64,000 bases of DNA, taken from the NCBI RefSeq assembly GCF_014805625.2, contig NW_023998469.1:1-64000 (forward strand). The letters run 5' to 3'. How positions within the stretch are numbered: position 1 is the stretch's first letter; the number at the start of each line of letters is the position of its first letter. The translations under genes and the position numbers were made by a program. This stretch comes from Glossina fuscipes (lineage: Eukaryota; Arthropoda; Insecta; Diptera; Glossinidae). The notes below the pieces were generated by a model. It saw only the letters and a program-made list of their open reading frames with translations, searched no databases and had not been told where the DNA came from. Shown one piece after another: positions 22,701 through 35,175 of this stretch.

Positions 22701-24109
22701 TCGTTTTTCTCAGCACTCTATTTCCGAAGTCCGTAAGAAATTTTTCTTTAAACACAACTTGTCGATAACAACACATAGTCTGGAGTCTACTGAAAATAGC
22801 ACTTTTCTGCAGAAAACGTTCCCAGGCATTTAGATTTCATTTAGAGTAGCATCCTCATCCCGATGAACTTCTTAATTTCCCTTGCAGTTGGCAAACATAT
22901 ATTAGAATCGTAGGATATCTAAGATTCATTTAAGACGAGAATAGCTTTTTTAGTCATTGCTCTTTTGCGTATATATGCATCGTTTGGAATTAATCTGTTA
23001 ACAACAAACAAGGGAATATATTTAAATGAACAAAAAAAAAAAAAAAAGAAAGCAATAACAAAACATTGTTGAAAATCCTTTAGTCTGTCCTTATACAGTA
23101 AAGGTACAGAAGAATTGTAAGCAGATAGTATCGGGAATTTCGCATTTAAAAGATACAAAGAGAATATGTCCTCACAACACTTTTTGCCCTTATTCAGTAA
23201 AAGGGCATTAAATAGGTGCGTAGAATTGGAGCCCGATCTGTCACTCAGGCGCGGAGGGAGGGGTATTATGCTATCGTGTTTGTTCATTATTTTATAAAAC
23301 AAAAAAATTATTTATGTACTTTTCTTGTTTTCTACCAAGAGGAAATGTAATGGGTTCAAGACGGGGTGTGAAATCCCTTTAAGCTTCGTGCACCCTAATA
23401 ATTTATCATGGCAAATATGTCGCGAGATTTTCGGATGACGATCTTTTCTATGAAAAACTTGCAAAAGACCTGCAGCAGGTTTCTGCGTTTCAAAAACATC
23501 CGCTTATGACCCTTGTACGATTCCTAAAGAAACCTGGTGGACAGTGTCGGGTACGGAGCACAACGATATGCGCAAAATCAAAAAGTGGTTGCACAAACTT
23601 CATAGTATAAGTCTTGCTATGCTGCGCAATTTATTATTTAACACTTTATGGATCGGTCTTCGGAGCTTCGGCTCAGTTTCGATTTAATGTTGTCCAAAAA
23701 AAGTATTAGTAGGCGATCGGTCGATAAGCTTTAGCGCTGAAAAGAATATTAACAGACGACGGGTCAGTAAACTGTTAATATTTATGAAAGGTGCACGACT
23801 CGTTGGAAGAGAACTCAATTTTGCCAAAGATTTGGTGGAAATTTTTAAGTAAAAACTTGGAAAAAGTCAGGAAAAGCAATTTATTCACCTGATATGGAAT
23901 TTGATCTGACATTTTTTCCTGTTTCGAAGTAAGCTTTTCGCATCAATTGATGAGGGTGTGTTTCAAAAAAGGTTGACTTCGCCAATTTCGCTTCAGTCAT
24001 TTTGCGTTTTTAATTTTTTTTGACAGATATAAAGGTTAAACGTGTCTTCGTGTGCTGGGGCGGTTTTTTGCTATCGAAAAAAGTAGATCAAAGAGTCAAG
24101 AGAAAGTAA
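22701..24109. other. Spacer; possible eroded mobile DNA
   Basis: No intact frame. The 23.4-24.1 kb part lies directly upstream of the mariner C-terminal relic on the same strand and may be the rest of that element, but I cannot align it. Confidence 0.35.
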
Positions 24110-24173
24110 ATTTTGTGTGGAAAATACAATGAAGTGCTCGAACTCATTTCGAATGTTGTTTCGAAAATGGATA

Positions 24174-24440
24174 TGGAACCACGCTAATGCTGTAGCTCAC
24201 ACCTCGCTGGTTATTTGTAATTTTTGCTCCACAATCAACACCGTAATCATGTCCGAGTCATCGCATACACCGGGCTAATGTAACTTTTTTCCTTTCCCAA
24301 CACTGAAAAGACCCATGAAAGGACGGTTTGCCACGGTTAGGGAAATAAAGATTCCATAGCTGGGAGAGCTTAAGGCCATACCAAAAAGCGAGTTTCAGGT
24401 GTGCTTGGAAAATTAGAAAAAGTGCTGCCTAACGTATATT
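24174..24440 (+). mobile_element. Mariner transposase C-terminal relic
   Basis: Frames on the plus strand read NHANAVAHTSLVICNF, then TVIMSESSHTPG, then across a frame change RPMKGRFATVREIKIP, stop, LGELKAIPKSEFQVCLEN. These match the Tc1/mariner landmarks HHDNAPAHT..P..PYSPDLAPCDFFLF, a basic KRP..GRRFAT, and ELKAIPKSEFQKC.EDWKKR. The Asp of the second catalytic motif (HHDNAPAH) is Ala, and several stops and frame changes are present, so the copy is dead. No inverted repeats were identified. Confidence 0.65.
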
Positions 24441-24445
24441 ACAAT

Positions 24446-26449
24446 ATATTTAGAGGATTTTCGAGAAAATAAAAAGTCACTTATTTTTTTGAACATATCT
24501 CGTACATCGAGGATTAATGTCATTGTTGCGAAAGTTATTGCATAGGCCGCGGTGCCTATGGGCTCTTTAAATTTAAAAGCGACAAAATAAATTTTTATAA
24601 ATATAAATTATTTTCTCTCTTAATATTCCGGACACTTTTTACACAAAATGTATATGAATGACACTGCAATTAGCTTCAGGAACTCGATGCTGGAGGCTTT
24701 CTCGTTAGCAAAAAAGGAATTTGCTTAACTATGAAAAGCGAAAAGCACGCGCGGATAATGAAAGGATTGGAAGTAAATAACAATAGTTTTATAAAGAATT
24801 TAATAGAAATTTTGTTAAAAAACATTTTGCAATGAATTAGCAAGAATTTCATGATCTCTTTAAATGCTATTGAAATGGTTTGCTTAGTTAAACGTTACAA
24901 AGTTAAATATTTGTTTATAATAAAAACCAAAAAAAAAAAAAATGTATTCATCAAATGCCTTAAAAATGCTATTTGAAATTGAACTAAAGCGCATGCAAAT
25001 GCAATGCAAAGACTAACTATAAGAATAAAAAAGGAACGTGAAGAAGAAAGAAAAAAGAATATGAGAAAGAATCGCAATGTCAGATAGCGACTATGATAGC
25101 TTTCAGACGGCAACACGTCCTCCTTTTCTTTATAGTGCTGATGTTAGTGGAATGTCAGTTAAAATTAAAAATAAACTTTTTCATCCAGAAGCATAAAGGG
25201 AAACACAATACACACACACATACACAGGCAGAGGCCATATGCAATCAGTTTCGATGCCTTCCCTCAAACAATTGTCATTTTTAAATATTTATGCACGACG
25301 TGAAGTGACATTTTACTACACTATCAACAAACATCATACTTGTAGATTATTTGTCTACGGCATTGTTTTTTTTGCAATGTATTCGAATGTTCTCTCTTTT
25401 GTTTTCATTTTAGCTGTTTTTCTCAGTTTTTGCATCCGCCTGTTTGTCTGTCTATCTGTCAGAATGTTTGTCTGTTTACTATCTGTCGGTATGTGTTGAA
25501 ATCTCCATTATTCATATGCACTTCAATATATCAACGGAGACTACAAAAAAATAATAAAAAAAAGGAGAAGCAGAATAGTTAAAATAAAATAAAAACATTG
25601 CATAGTCTGTTACAATAGTGTTTTATGCACACAAACATAGACACACATGTTCACATATATTGTATAACCCCCCATCCGTCCATCTATCTGTTATCGTTCA
25701 TTTACATGAGAAGCTATTGTAATGCATATAAGGTGTTTATTGTTTTTGTCATACACTTGGATAATTGGATGTTTACCGTGATGATATGGTTTCGTAGTTT
25801 TCCCTTTTTTTTGGAGTTTGTTGTTTTGTTTTTTTAATTAAAAAAGCCACCATTACTAATATCATTACTACTGATAATATGAGTTATTACTTCTAATAGC
25901 ATTTTCTTTTTGGCAATTGCTTCACATATCGCTTATAGGTGAAGCTTTTATTTATTTATAAGTAAATTATATTAGGAATTTTGTTTTAACGAATAAATAA
26001 AGACGACCTTTAAAAAATTCTTTCTGAGCGTACAAAAACATTTGGGGTGAGAAAAGTCCTACAAGCTAGCTTTTGTCAGATCTCAGGTCAATGTAACTTT
26101 GGTTATTATAAAACTGTGAATGTCTTTTGGCAGTGTCTGCGGATAATATCCAGTCTCTTAGAAATTCTCTCTTAGATCTAGGAATATAAAGGAATACCAA
26201 ATTTTTTGTTGGTCTTTTGCAGTTCTGCAGTTAAATATGAAAATTATGAACCAATTCACAAAAAGAAAAAGCAATCGAGGTCGCTGCCGCAATCTCTCAC
26301 TAATCCCTTCCATTGCTGCTTTGTTCACGTTTATATTAACACGGTTTTTGCAAATGGAGTGAGAGCGTTGTGACGCCAGCTGCTAACCTTTTAAGTTAAT
26401 CATTCTATGCTGAGACATACACGATATATACGATAAAGTTTAAACATTC
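24446..26449. other. Spacer, no gene seen
   Basis: AT-rich, with a CACACACA run near 25211 and CTGTCTGTCTATCTGTC near 25440. Frames of 60-86 codons are hydrophobic low-complexity products and not supported. Confidence 0.5.
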
Positions 26450-26720
26450 TTATACCCTACACCGCCCAACATAATTTATATTAAGTTTGTGCTGATTTGC
26501 AATTGATTTAGCATCACTTTCCGGACCCATTTAAACAAGCCTCTCAGTCTAGCGTATTTGCTTGCATGATATTTCAAGTAGAGATATGTCCCGTTTGAAT
26601 TTATAAGTACACGGTTTTAAAGAAAATTTAAGCTAGTTTGCGCTAGCTTAGTATAATATACTCCTCTAATGTCTGGATCGGAAAATTTTTTTAAATTTCT
26701 AAAAATTCTTTAACTTAATT
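26450..26720 (+). repeat. HINE-A 5' fragment
   Basis: Starts TTATACCCTACACCGCCCAA and continues TTAAGTTTGTGCTGATTTGC, the usual HINE-A head. The remainder fades into unrelated sequence. Confidence 0.4.
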
Positions 26721-27719
26721 TCATTAAAAGACATAAGTGCGGTTAGGTTTATCTTATAATCATTTATATCGAGACTGAAGCTGTCAAAAAAAGTTGGTAT
26801 CTACCCTTTTGTTGTGGCTGAAAATCATTTACAAGTGTTCATCGACCGACTGCGGCAGTTTTATGTGATTTTGCTTATATTATCTACTTTGTTTTGATTA
26901 CACTCCTGCAGCCCCTAAAGAATTCTCAAATACAACAGTCCGGAAAATGTATGCTTTATGTATGTCTATAAAACTCCCTTCAGTGTCTCTGTCTGCTTGT
27001 ATTATTTCGTCTGTAAAAAATGCACATTAACAACTTGCTTAGCCAAAAAATGTTTTTGTCCTTTTTTTACAATATTCTTCTCTCTTAGTGAAAAAAAAAA
27101 GCTATTCTATGTATATGTTTTTCCCCTTTTGTTATAGAGTAGAACTCAAGAGTTAGGCAATGAAACAATGAAGAAATGCATGAAAATGAAAAGTTAAGGA
27201 TGTTCTTCATCTAAGTGGCGGAGAAGGGAAAGAGAAAGCAGAGAGCGCTTTTCTTTATGTACTTTCATTTTTTAGTTGATTTCCTTGCTTTTGTTGTTGT
27301 TGTTGTTGTTTTTATTTTGTTTTGTTACTGTATTTGTTTTGAATGCCGGCAAAACAGTAAAAGAACATAAATAATTTAAAACATGACAGTGAAGCCATTA
27401 TTAGAAACATAGTTACAAATTAAAAAAGCAAATACCAGCAACTTGTTTATATAGAATGTTGTTATGCAAAAGTACAAAATCGTACGTGATACACATTTGG
27501 CCATACTGGCTTAAGCAACATGTTTAATAATAATTAAGAACATTTTCGTTTCGCAATATGTTAAGATATAATTCCGTATTCTGCGCTGATCAAGAAGAGA
27601 GAGTCCCTGAAGTTTCTTTTCGGGTGTTGCGAACATTATGACAATGTCAATATATCCTCAATCTTTCAATGAGGGGTATAAAAATAAATTTCAGTTTGAA
27701 ATTCATGTGTTCCTGTGGA
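26721..27719. other. Spacer, no gene seen
   Basis: AT-rich. (TTG)n tract at 27290-27310. Confidence 0.5.
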
Positions 27720-28110
27720 AGTTGATTCTTTTATAAGCGTATGGGTCAAGTCTTTTTCTGCACTTTACATAACACAATTTTTTGAAACCCCATCTCATAA
27801 ATTGCTCTTATCAATAGTAGCCCTTTGTGCGGCGAAACGGTGTAATATTCAACACTTTATAATAAGAATAACAATAATTTGATATAAAAATTAATTGTAC
27901 TGAACTTGAATCATAGATAGACCTAGTTTTTGAACCGTATCCCCTTTGAGTGTTCTTATGTCATTCCGTATGCTCAGGTTCCGTATGTCAAGGTATAATT
28001 TTCGATGTTTTCTCACAAAAATAACTAAACAATTTTATTGAATGGAATGGTGTAGAGAATTTATTAGATGCGAGCGCGTCACCTTGCCCGACCGTAATTT
28101 TTACGGCGCA
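27720..28110 (+). repeat. HINE-A 3' fragment
   Basis: Resembles the 3' half of the 5919-6850 copy (AATTTGATATAAAAATTAAT) and ends with GCGTCACCTTGCCCGACCGT, then AATTTTTAC. Confidence 0.45.
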
Positions 28111-28486
28111 AACATTTCCTCCGTTATTGACACGTCGTTCTTGTTGTACAGAATGTTTCCAATTTGTGTGTGTGCGTGAGAATTATATAAGAGAAATTAC
28201 CATTTTGCCCATTTGCTCTTATAGCCTTTGTTCATATCCGATTCTTACATTGTTGAGCGAAATGGAGTTGAAAAATGTACGTCCGGAGCATAGGGATGTA
28301 AGATCTTTTTATCAGCAAATTGGACAAAATCTGTAACTACACGATCGATGATATCTTAAAGAAGGAACCTTTTCACCAATAGAAAATTGTCCACGATGTG
28401 GTTTTATGTATGATTTACAGTTTTGTCTGAACGTGTTGCGAAACCAAGACATCGTATATATATGTTTTTGTTAAAATTTCATATAG

Positions 28487-28815
28487 GGTGAAAGCACAAA
28501 AATAAAAAGTGAAAACATTATAGCGAGCCCGGTCCATACTACTTCGCTTAATAAAGTTATTCACAAAAAATGATTTTTCAAAATATAAAAATGTGATCCT
28601 ATCTGGAGCCAACATATGTCGGCGAAGTAAATTTCATCAGAATATCTCCAATCAATTTGCTAGTTGAGCACAAAAAATCAAGCCGGACAGACTAGCGTAG
28701 ATCGACTACGAATCACTTTGTGTTGTAATAAAAGTTGGGCTTATCTCAATTCTTTGTGGATATTGAATATCCGCGCGAACTTAATATACTCTTGTACCAT
28801 AGGTGGTGAAAGCGT
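28487..28815 (-). repeat. HINE-A element, deleted copy
   Basis: On the minus strand it reads CACCACCTATGGTACAAGAG, AGTTCGCGCGGATATTC, CTAGTCTGTCCGGCTTG and, at the end, GGACCGGGCTCGCTATAATG followed by TTTTCACTTTTT. All parts of the family are present in order but the middle is shortened to about 330 bp. Confidence 0.5.
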
Positions 28816-29862
28816 GTAAAAAACTTGGTACTTTTTCATCCGGTTTGTTGTGGACTAAAGCTTCGTGCAACATAACATTTTATTTTCATCTAATCAGTTG
28901 AACTGTTGTTGCTAAACATTTTCTTTGTTTTAAAATTATCTACTTTAACAGGTAGTCGTTGTTGAATATTACCAATAATCTTATCTATGTTGAAGTGTAT
29001 CTTGTATCCGATTAAAGAGCAGTGTTGCAAACGTTCGTTTTCATTTCAAAGTAGATGCGCTTTTCAGATGCTTTGTTTCCATAACAAACTTGTTTAGAAA
29101 CATTTAGTTGATCTAAACTTCAACGTTCTATTTGGGATTGCATTATCGTCATCTGCTTGTTTTGTTACTTTGAGGGAGAATAAAGAAAATTACAAAAGAA
29201 AAGAAATGAAAAAAAAAAAAGAAAAGAAAGACAATATGATAACAACCATATCAAGTATTGAGTACAAGAGTATAAATGTTGTTTATCTAGCTCGATGTTG
29301 TTTAATATTTATTGAATAGCTAGCAAACGTGCTATGTCAGTCCATCAACAATAACAACAATAAGTACAGCAATAACCAGGCACAACCAGTCATCAACATT
29401 AACATTAACAGCAACGTTTACCAGAAGCATATAAAAACAAGTTTTTCGAAGTAGTTTTCGTTGAGACAGCGTCACTGATGGACGTATTTCGGGAGATTTG
29501 ACTAACGTACAGAAATGCAGATAAACATACGGACGACAGTTTAGTTGCTCTGTTTGTTTTCTTATTTTCTTACAAAAAGGTGGCATTTTAAGAAAGATTC
29601 ACAAAATCTTTTAAAAAAAATTTGTTAAAATATTCGAAAAAAAGAAAAGAAAAAAAAAAAAATGCTAAAATATTAAAAATTCTCTTTAATAATCTATCCA
29701 AGTGCAATATATGTAAAAAAAATAGAGATTAATGATATTAGTTTTACAAGAATTCTTACAAAAATTTTTAAAAGCCTTCAAGGAGATCTCTAAACAAATG
29801 TTTTTTAAATTAAGAATCTTCTAAACGTAATTGTGTCTGCATGCATTTATATGTATATATAT

Positions 29863-29866
29863 TTAC

Positions 29867-29897
<31 letters not shown>
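29863..29897. repeat. Compound (TA)n-(TG)n microsatellite
   Basis: About nine TA units directly followed by eight GT units. Confidence 0.9.
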
Positions 29898-30264
29898 CTT
29901 AAAGATTATCTATGTATTAGTGAATCTAAACAAGTTTAAAAGCAAACAATGCAAGTTTGTTGAAAATAATATACGTACATAAAAGCCATAAAAGCCATAC
30001 AACAGAAAACAAAAAAAAAAAAAAATATGTAAAGCGTGTCTAGTGTTAAATTAATAAAAAAAAGCAATCACAATTTTGTTGATTCATCAGAAAAAAAAGA
30101 AACGCACATCTTTTTACAATAGGCAAAGCAAACATAATAAGAATATCTATAAAAATTTTTATAAATTTCTAAAAAAGCATTCACGTTGGCTTAAAACAAA
30201 TCGGCTTCTTTCGCTAAGGAACGAAAAGAAACTCGCATCACTTATCGTCACGAAAACCTGTCTG

Positions 30265-30265
<1 letters not shown>

Positions 30266-30298
<33 letters not shown>
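30266..30298. repeat. T33 homopolymer
   Basis: Uninterrupted run of about 33 T, the longest homopolymer in the window. Confidence 0.9.
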
Positions 30299-30300
<2 letters not shown>

Positions 30301-33300
30301 AAAGGCCGCCTTTTTTTGCTTGAATGCGGGATTTTCTTTTTTAGAGGTAATTTTTGCAATTCTAAGAAATTTGTAATGGAATGTAAGGAATTTTCGGGAC
30401 ATATTTACCTATCGTGTTAAGCATTTATTGGCATTGTCGCTGCGAGAGAAAGCCTTCATGTCTTCCATTTACTGTACTTACAAGTGCTCATATAACATAC
30501 TTCCTTTCGAATCATCCCCTTTCCGTGCCACCTGTATATGTACGATTAATTTTTTATTTAAGTAACTGTTGAAATAGATTTTTAATCAAACTCGTTTCAA
30601 AAAAAAAAAAAAACAAAAAAAAAAACGCTTTATTGAGCCTAACAAGGAAGCTGAACGTGCGCTAATTGCAGTTACCGTTGAAGGTGTGTGTCTGCAACAC
30701 CTAGAATACGCATCGGCGAATTCACTAATCATTTATTTTTTTTGACAAGTTCGATTGGCAACACAGTCTTAGCCAAGGCTGTCTGGCTGCCTGTTTGTCA
30801 AAATGAATGCTGTTATGAATTAAAAGTTTCCATTAATTTAAAAGAAAAATTTATTTATTTTTAATCCTTATTCTCTTTACATTTGTTAGAGGTAAAGAGA
30901 AAGAAATTCATGCAAATCGTCTTATAAGATCGGTTTTAAATCAATAAAAATATTTACCTAGTGTCGCTAGTGCAACGACTTTTCCCTTTTGTTGTTACCT
31001 TACAATTTTCGGGATTCAGCAATGCTAAGTTCATTACACTTTGCATATTTTAGTTTATGCGATGCCTTTGCATGTTATGACTTGTTGTTTGTTTAGTTAA
31101 AAGGGCTTATAAAAGCCTAGAGCTGCCAGATAAGTGAATTGAGGGTTGTTGTATTCACAATTATCTCGAGTTTGCAAAGCATTTTATGCTATTTCCAATA
31201 TTATATATACATACCGTTGAGGTGATTATCATGGAGAAGCGGAAAGGATCTATCAGTAATTAGCATCCCTTTTCACTGCGATCGAATTTGTGAAAGTCTG
31301 CAAACTTGGGATACAGGAACTGTATTAGTCTTACCAACAACTTCTGCCCGTTTGTCCTTTAAAATGATTTTTATAATGGCCGCGGTGATCAAAGTCGTAG
31401 GAGATAGACCCATATATTGACTTATATTACAAGCGGGTACTTGATTTCTAAAAAAAAAAAGAAAAACAATTGATGTTTTAGGCTGTCCTCGCTTTGACCA
31501 CAAGGGGTAGCATGATATTCCACGAATTCCAGCACTGTGTGTCTTGCCTATCAAACACGATTGGTAACGCCTTATTTCACTCAATTTGCGTGAGATTTTC
31601 GACGAGGTTTGCTGCATAAATTCAAGCTAAACCCTTAGCGACATATATGTACTATCTTGCAGTTTTGAAAAAATAACCATCTCTTACGTTGATCCTTATG
31701 CGTTCCCCTTCGTTCATTATCCAAACTGTCCAAGATTTAAAAGAGTTCTCTTACATATGGTAATAGTTAAATATTTTCGATCTTATATAATATTTTTTTA
31801 GCAAGAGTGTTCGGAGAGTTCTTAAAAACGCGCTTAAGCGCAGCGTGGTAGATATGGGCTATTACCAATAATCTGGCATCCATCTGCTATAATCATTTAA
31901 ATTTCACTCTCCAATCTTATTAATATGGGAATTTTATGAAGTTAATATGCCGGAAATAGGTGGCAGTGCGTATAAGCGTCCCGTTACGAAAAGTGATTTC
32001 CGATAAAAGATTTCAATAGCCCAACACGATCTTCCTGGGGCTGAAATGTTTGGAGTAAACTAAAACCACTTTGCAGAAATAATAAAATAAGAAGGCAACG
32101 AAACAGTAACAAAAATGATCAAGTGATCGATATCGAGATCAAGGCAAATATGATCACTTTCCTCTTTTACATGTACATTCGTTATTTCGAAAGTAACGGC
32201 CACTACGTCCTTCCCTCTGTCCATGATTGGAATTTTCAAGGTCGCACATAGCAGTATAGAAAATTAAATTTTATAATTTATACTTTTATATTCATGAAGT
32301 TGGCACATATTGTATCGAGCCCTGCATGCTGGGTGTTCGAAATTCGCTTTGAAACGGACTTCGTTTTTTTATATCTTTTTTTTTTTTTTTTATTTTTTTC
32401 TCAAGTAAGTAGTTGTCATTAATCATTTGCATTGCGAATCTTTTGTGTTATTTTCTTAGCTTTATATTCGGTTTTGCGCGCCTCAAACATTTTGCCATAA
32501 ATACGCATAAATCAGAATTATTATATGTATGTGTGTATATTATGTATGTAAGATAATAGGAATTTTTGACATTTGGTTTTTTTTTTTCATACCAATGATT
32601 TATGTGACTTAATGAATGAGCGTTTTAAGATTTTTATTTCCTCAACTTGGAATTTGCATACGCAGGTGTACTCAGTTTGTTACACGGTTTGAAAATGTTC
32701 GTATCACTCCAGCGTATGACTTCATTTCAAGAGATTTTTCTCGTTGAACATGACCTAAATTATGGCCTTTTTCTCTGGTTAAATGATTTATACGCAAACA
32801 CGATAAACCCTTTGTCTGAAATTCCAATAAAAAATGCTTTAAGCTATGGAACGCAATTGTTAGCGTTAAGCTGCAAGTAGATGAGCCTTTCCTCGATCAG
32901 CAATAACCATGTACCCAACAGAGTTTTGTACAATGAGTCGAAAGCTAGGAACAAGTCTTATTGAACTTCTGCATGCCTATGCAAGATCCAAAACTACTTT
33001 ATATAGATAAATCTTTTCATGCATTTGGGCATAAGTTTGCGATTATCAAATAGCTATTGTAAGCAGTAGGTGCTTTTACGCATAGCTTAAAAACATTTCT
33101 TACTGTACATTGAACTATCAAGCATGAGATCATAGGGATCCGAAGTTCTTTGGCACCTTAAAACAAACTTTAGTTTGATTACACCAACCCACCGGTTCTG
33201 GACATCGAAAATGCGTTTAGTTGTTATTTATTTCCACTAAAATTCGTAATTAGATATCAAGAAGTTACTTATCTCACTCAGTTATTACAATTGTAGTTTA

Positions 33301-33498
33301 CTGAGCATGTTTTCCTAGAGTCTTTTTCGAGAACGCAACAAAAAAGAAAGCTTGTATGCACTGTGTGTGGCTGCCTTGTATCGTTTCTTATATCTTTGCG
33401 GTAGGTAGAAAGTATCCTGTGCCCAATATGCCGGATTCTAAAGCAATACTTAAATTGCCTTCTTGCACTTTATCTCTAGTGCATTGGTTTCTTCTTAT

Positions 33499-33530
33499 CT
33501 ATATATATATATATATATATTTTTTTTTTT
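33499..33530. repeat. (TA)n followed by T run
   Basis: About 11 TA units then about ten T. Confidence 0.85.
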
Positions 33531-35148
33531 TGGAAGAAGTAGTAAGGTTAAGTCCTTTGCAAACGATAGGGTAAACGTGGATAAGTTTGAACGCATCGAG
33601 TGACAAATATGCGCTTTAAAGTTTTGTTTGTTGTATGTGTTTTTTCACCGAAAAAGCGGTTTGAAGAAAGACCTTTAAATTGGGATTTATTCAGTCGATA
33701 TTTGTCTCTAATTTAGATGATGTTTTTACAGCATGCGTTGTAATTCTCCAAAACATTTAAAATGAAGTGGCAATGTACTTTTGGCGCTAAGAGTGATAAG
33801 AGTGAGTGGGCGAGGGCACAAAAAATACCCGAAATGGCAAATAAAGACTTTCCTGTTCATTCTTCTGATACTCGAACTGAGAGCATTAGGAAAATGAGCG
33901 TTTCGTGCGTCATTCTCGAAAGTTTTATGTAAGGTTTTGCATAAGTGTGACGCACAAATCTCCTATCGGATTATTTAAGGAGATCGCTACCTCTTGCTTC
34001 CGTATTCACAAAGATATAAAATTGACCTGATGATTTGCTTCTATGAAATCAGTAACAGTTGAAAAACAATTTATTGTGACTGCCATAGCTTCATTTCGTC
34101 TTACTTCACATATCGGAGAAGTCTTTCAGGTCTCCTTCGAGGAACGTTTTATAAATATATGTAGGGTCTTTGTATATTTAAAACAAGATTCCCGAAGCGT
34201 GGAACAATTTAATTTAAGATGCGTTCATGTTAAACTCGCCGCCCTATCAAATACGACAAATCTAACTTACGTTTAGCTACGAAGTTTATAAAATATTTAT
34301 ATTTTACTATAGTTTTCATAGAATCTGAAGCTGTTTGCAAAAAGAAAAACAAAAAAGATAGCAAAGGTTTTTATCTTTGCCTGCCTTTCTTAGAAGAGAG
34401 TTGTGCTGCCTGTTTTTATTCATCAAAGAAGTTTATAACTAACGTTTTTCTTTTTCAAGTAACCGCAGTGTCTTAACGTTTATTGTAAAGTACTGTTTAA
34501 ATGAATTGTCGAAAATTAAAAACAAAATAAAAAAAAAAAAAAAACAAAGAAAAAAGGTATTATAGAGAAATGTTATTAAAGTTACAAGTTTTTCCTGCAC
34601 AGCAAGGATCATTGCTCTCCACAGTTTCAAGTCTTGTAATGCCTTTTTTTTTTTGGTGTAACAACAAACAATGTTTGTAGTTTTTTCAAAAAGAGGAGGA
34701 AAAAAAAAAAAGATAAAAAGAAAATTAAAATGAAAACTTCCTGTTAGTGTTAAAAAAGCACTCTAGTGGCTTTTCTTAATGTATTCGTGCGCTTGTGAAA
34801 TTACATATAAGAATAGTTCGGTATGTGTTTGTGTGAGAAAAGTTCTTTTCTTTGTTGAATATGCGGTACAAGAAAATATGTGGAGTACTTTTGTTGAAAT
34901 AACTGGTTTTGTGGGTTTTTACTTTTGATTTTATTGAGATTTTTAACATGCCTCCACTTACATACATACATATATTTTTGTTTGTGTTTGCATGTGTGCA
35001 AAAGGAATGAAAAAAAAGGAGCAACATTGCTTTAAATATTGTTTCAACAACTTTTACAAATGTTGCATGTAATGCATTTTATGTGGTTTCTAAAGTAATA
35101 AAAATTTTTATAGTCTGTACTACTAGCGGTGCTTAGCAGTGCAAACCC

Positions 35149-35175
35149 ATATATATATATATATATATATATATA
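35149..35175. repeat. (TA)n microsatellite
   Basis: About 13 TA units. Confidence 0.9.

Noticed and set aside
25210..25500. CTGTCTGTCTATCTGTC and CACACA runs as a possible regulatory cluster or CRISPR-like array
   Set aside because: Simple-sequence repeats without regular spacers; CRISPR is not expected in a fly nucleus.
30159..30359. Lysine-rich minus-strand frame
   Set aside because: Created by the T33 tract.
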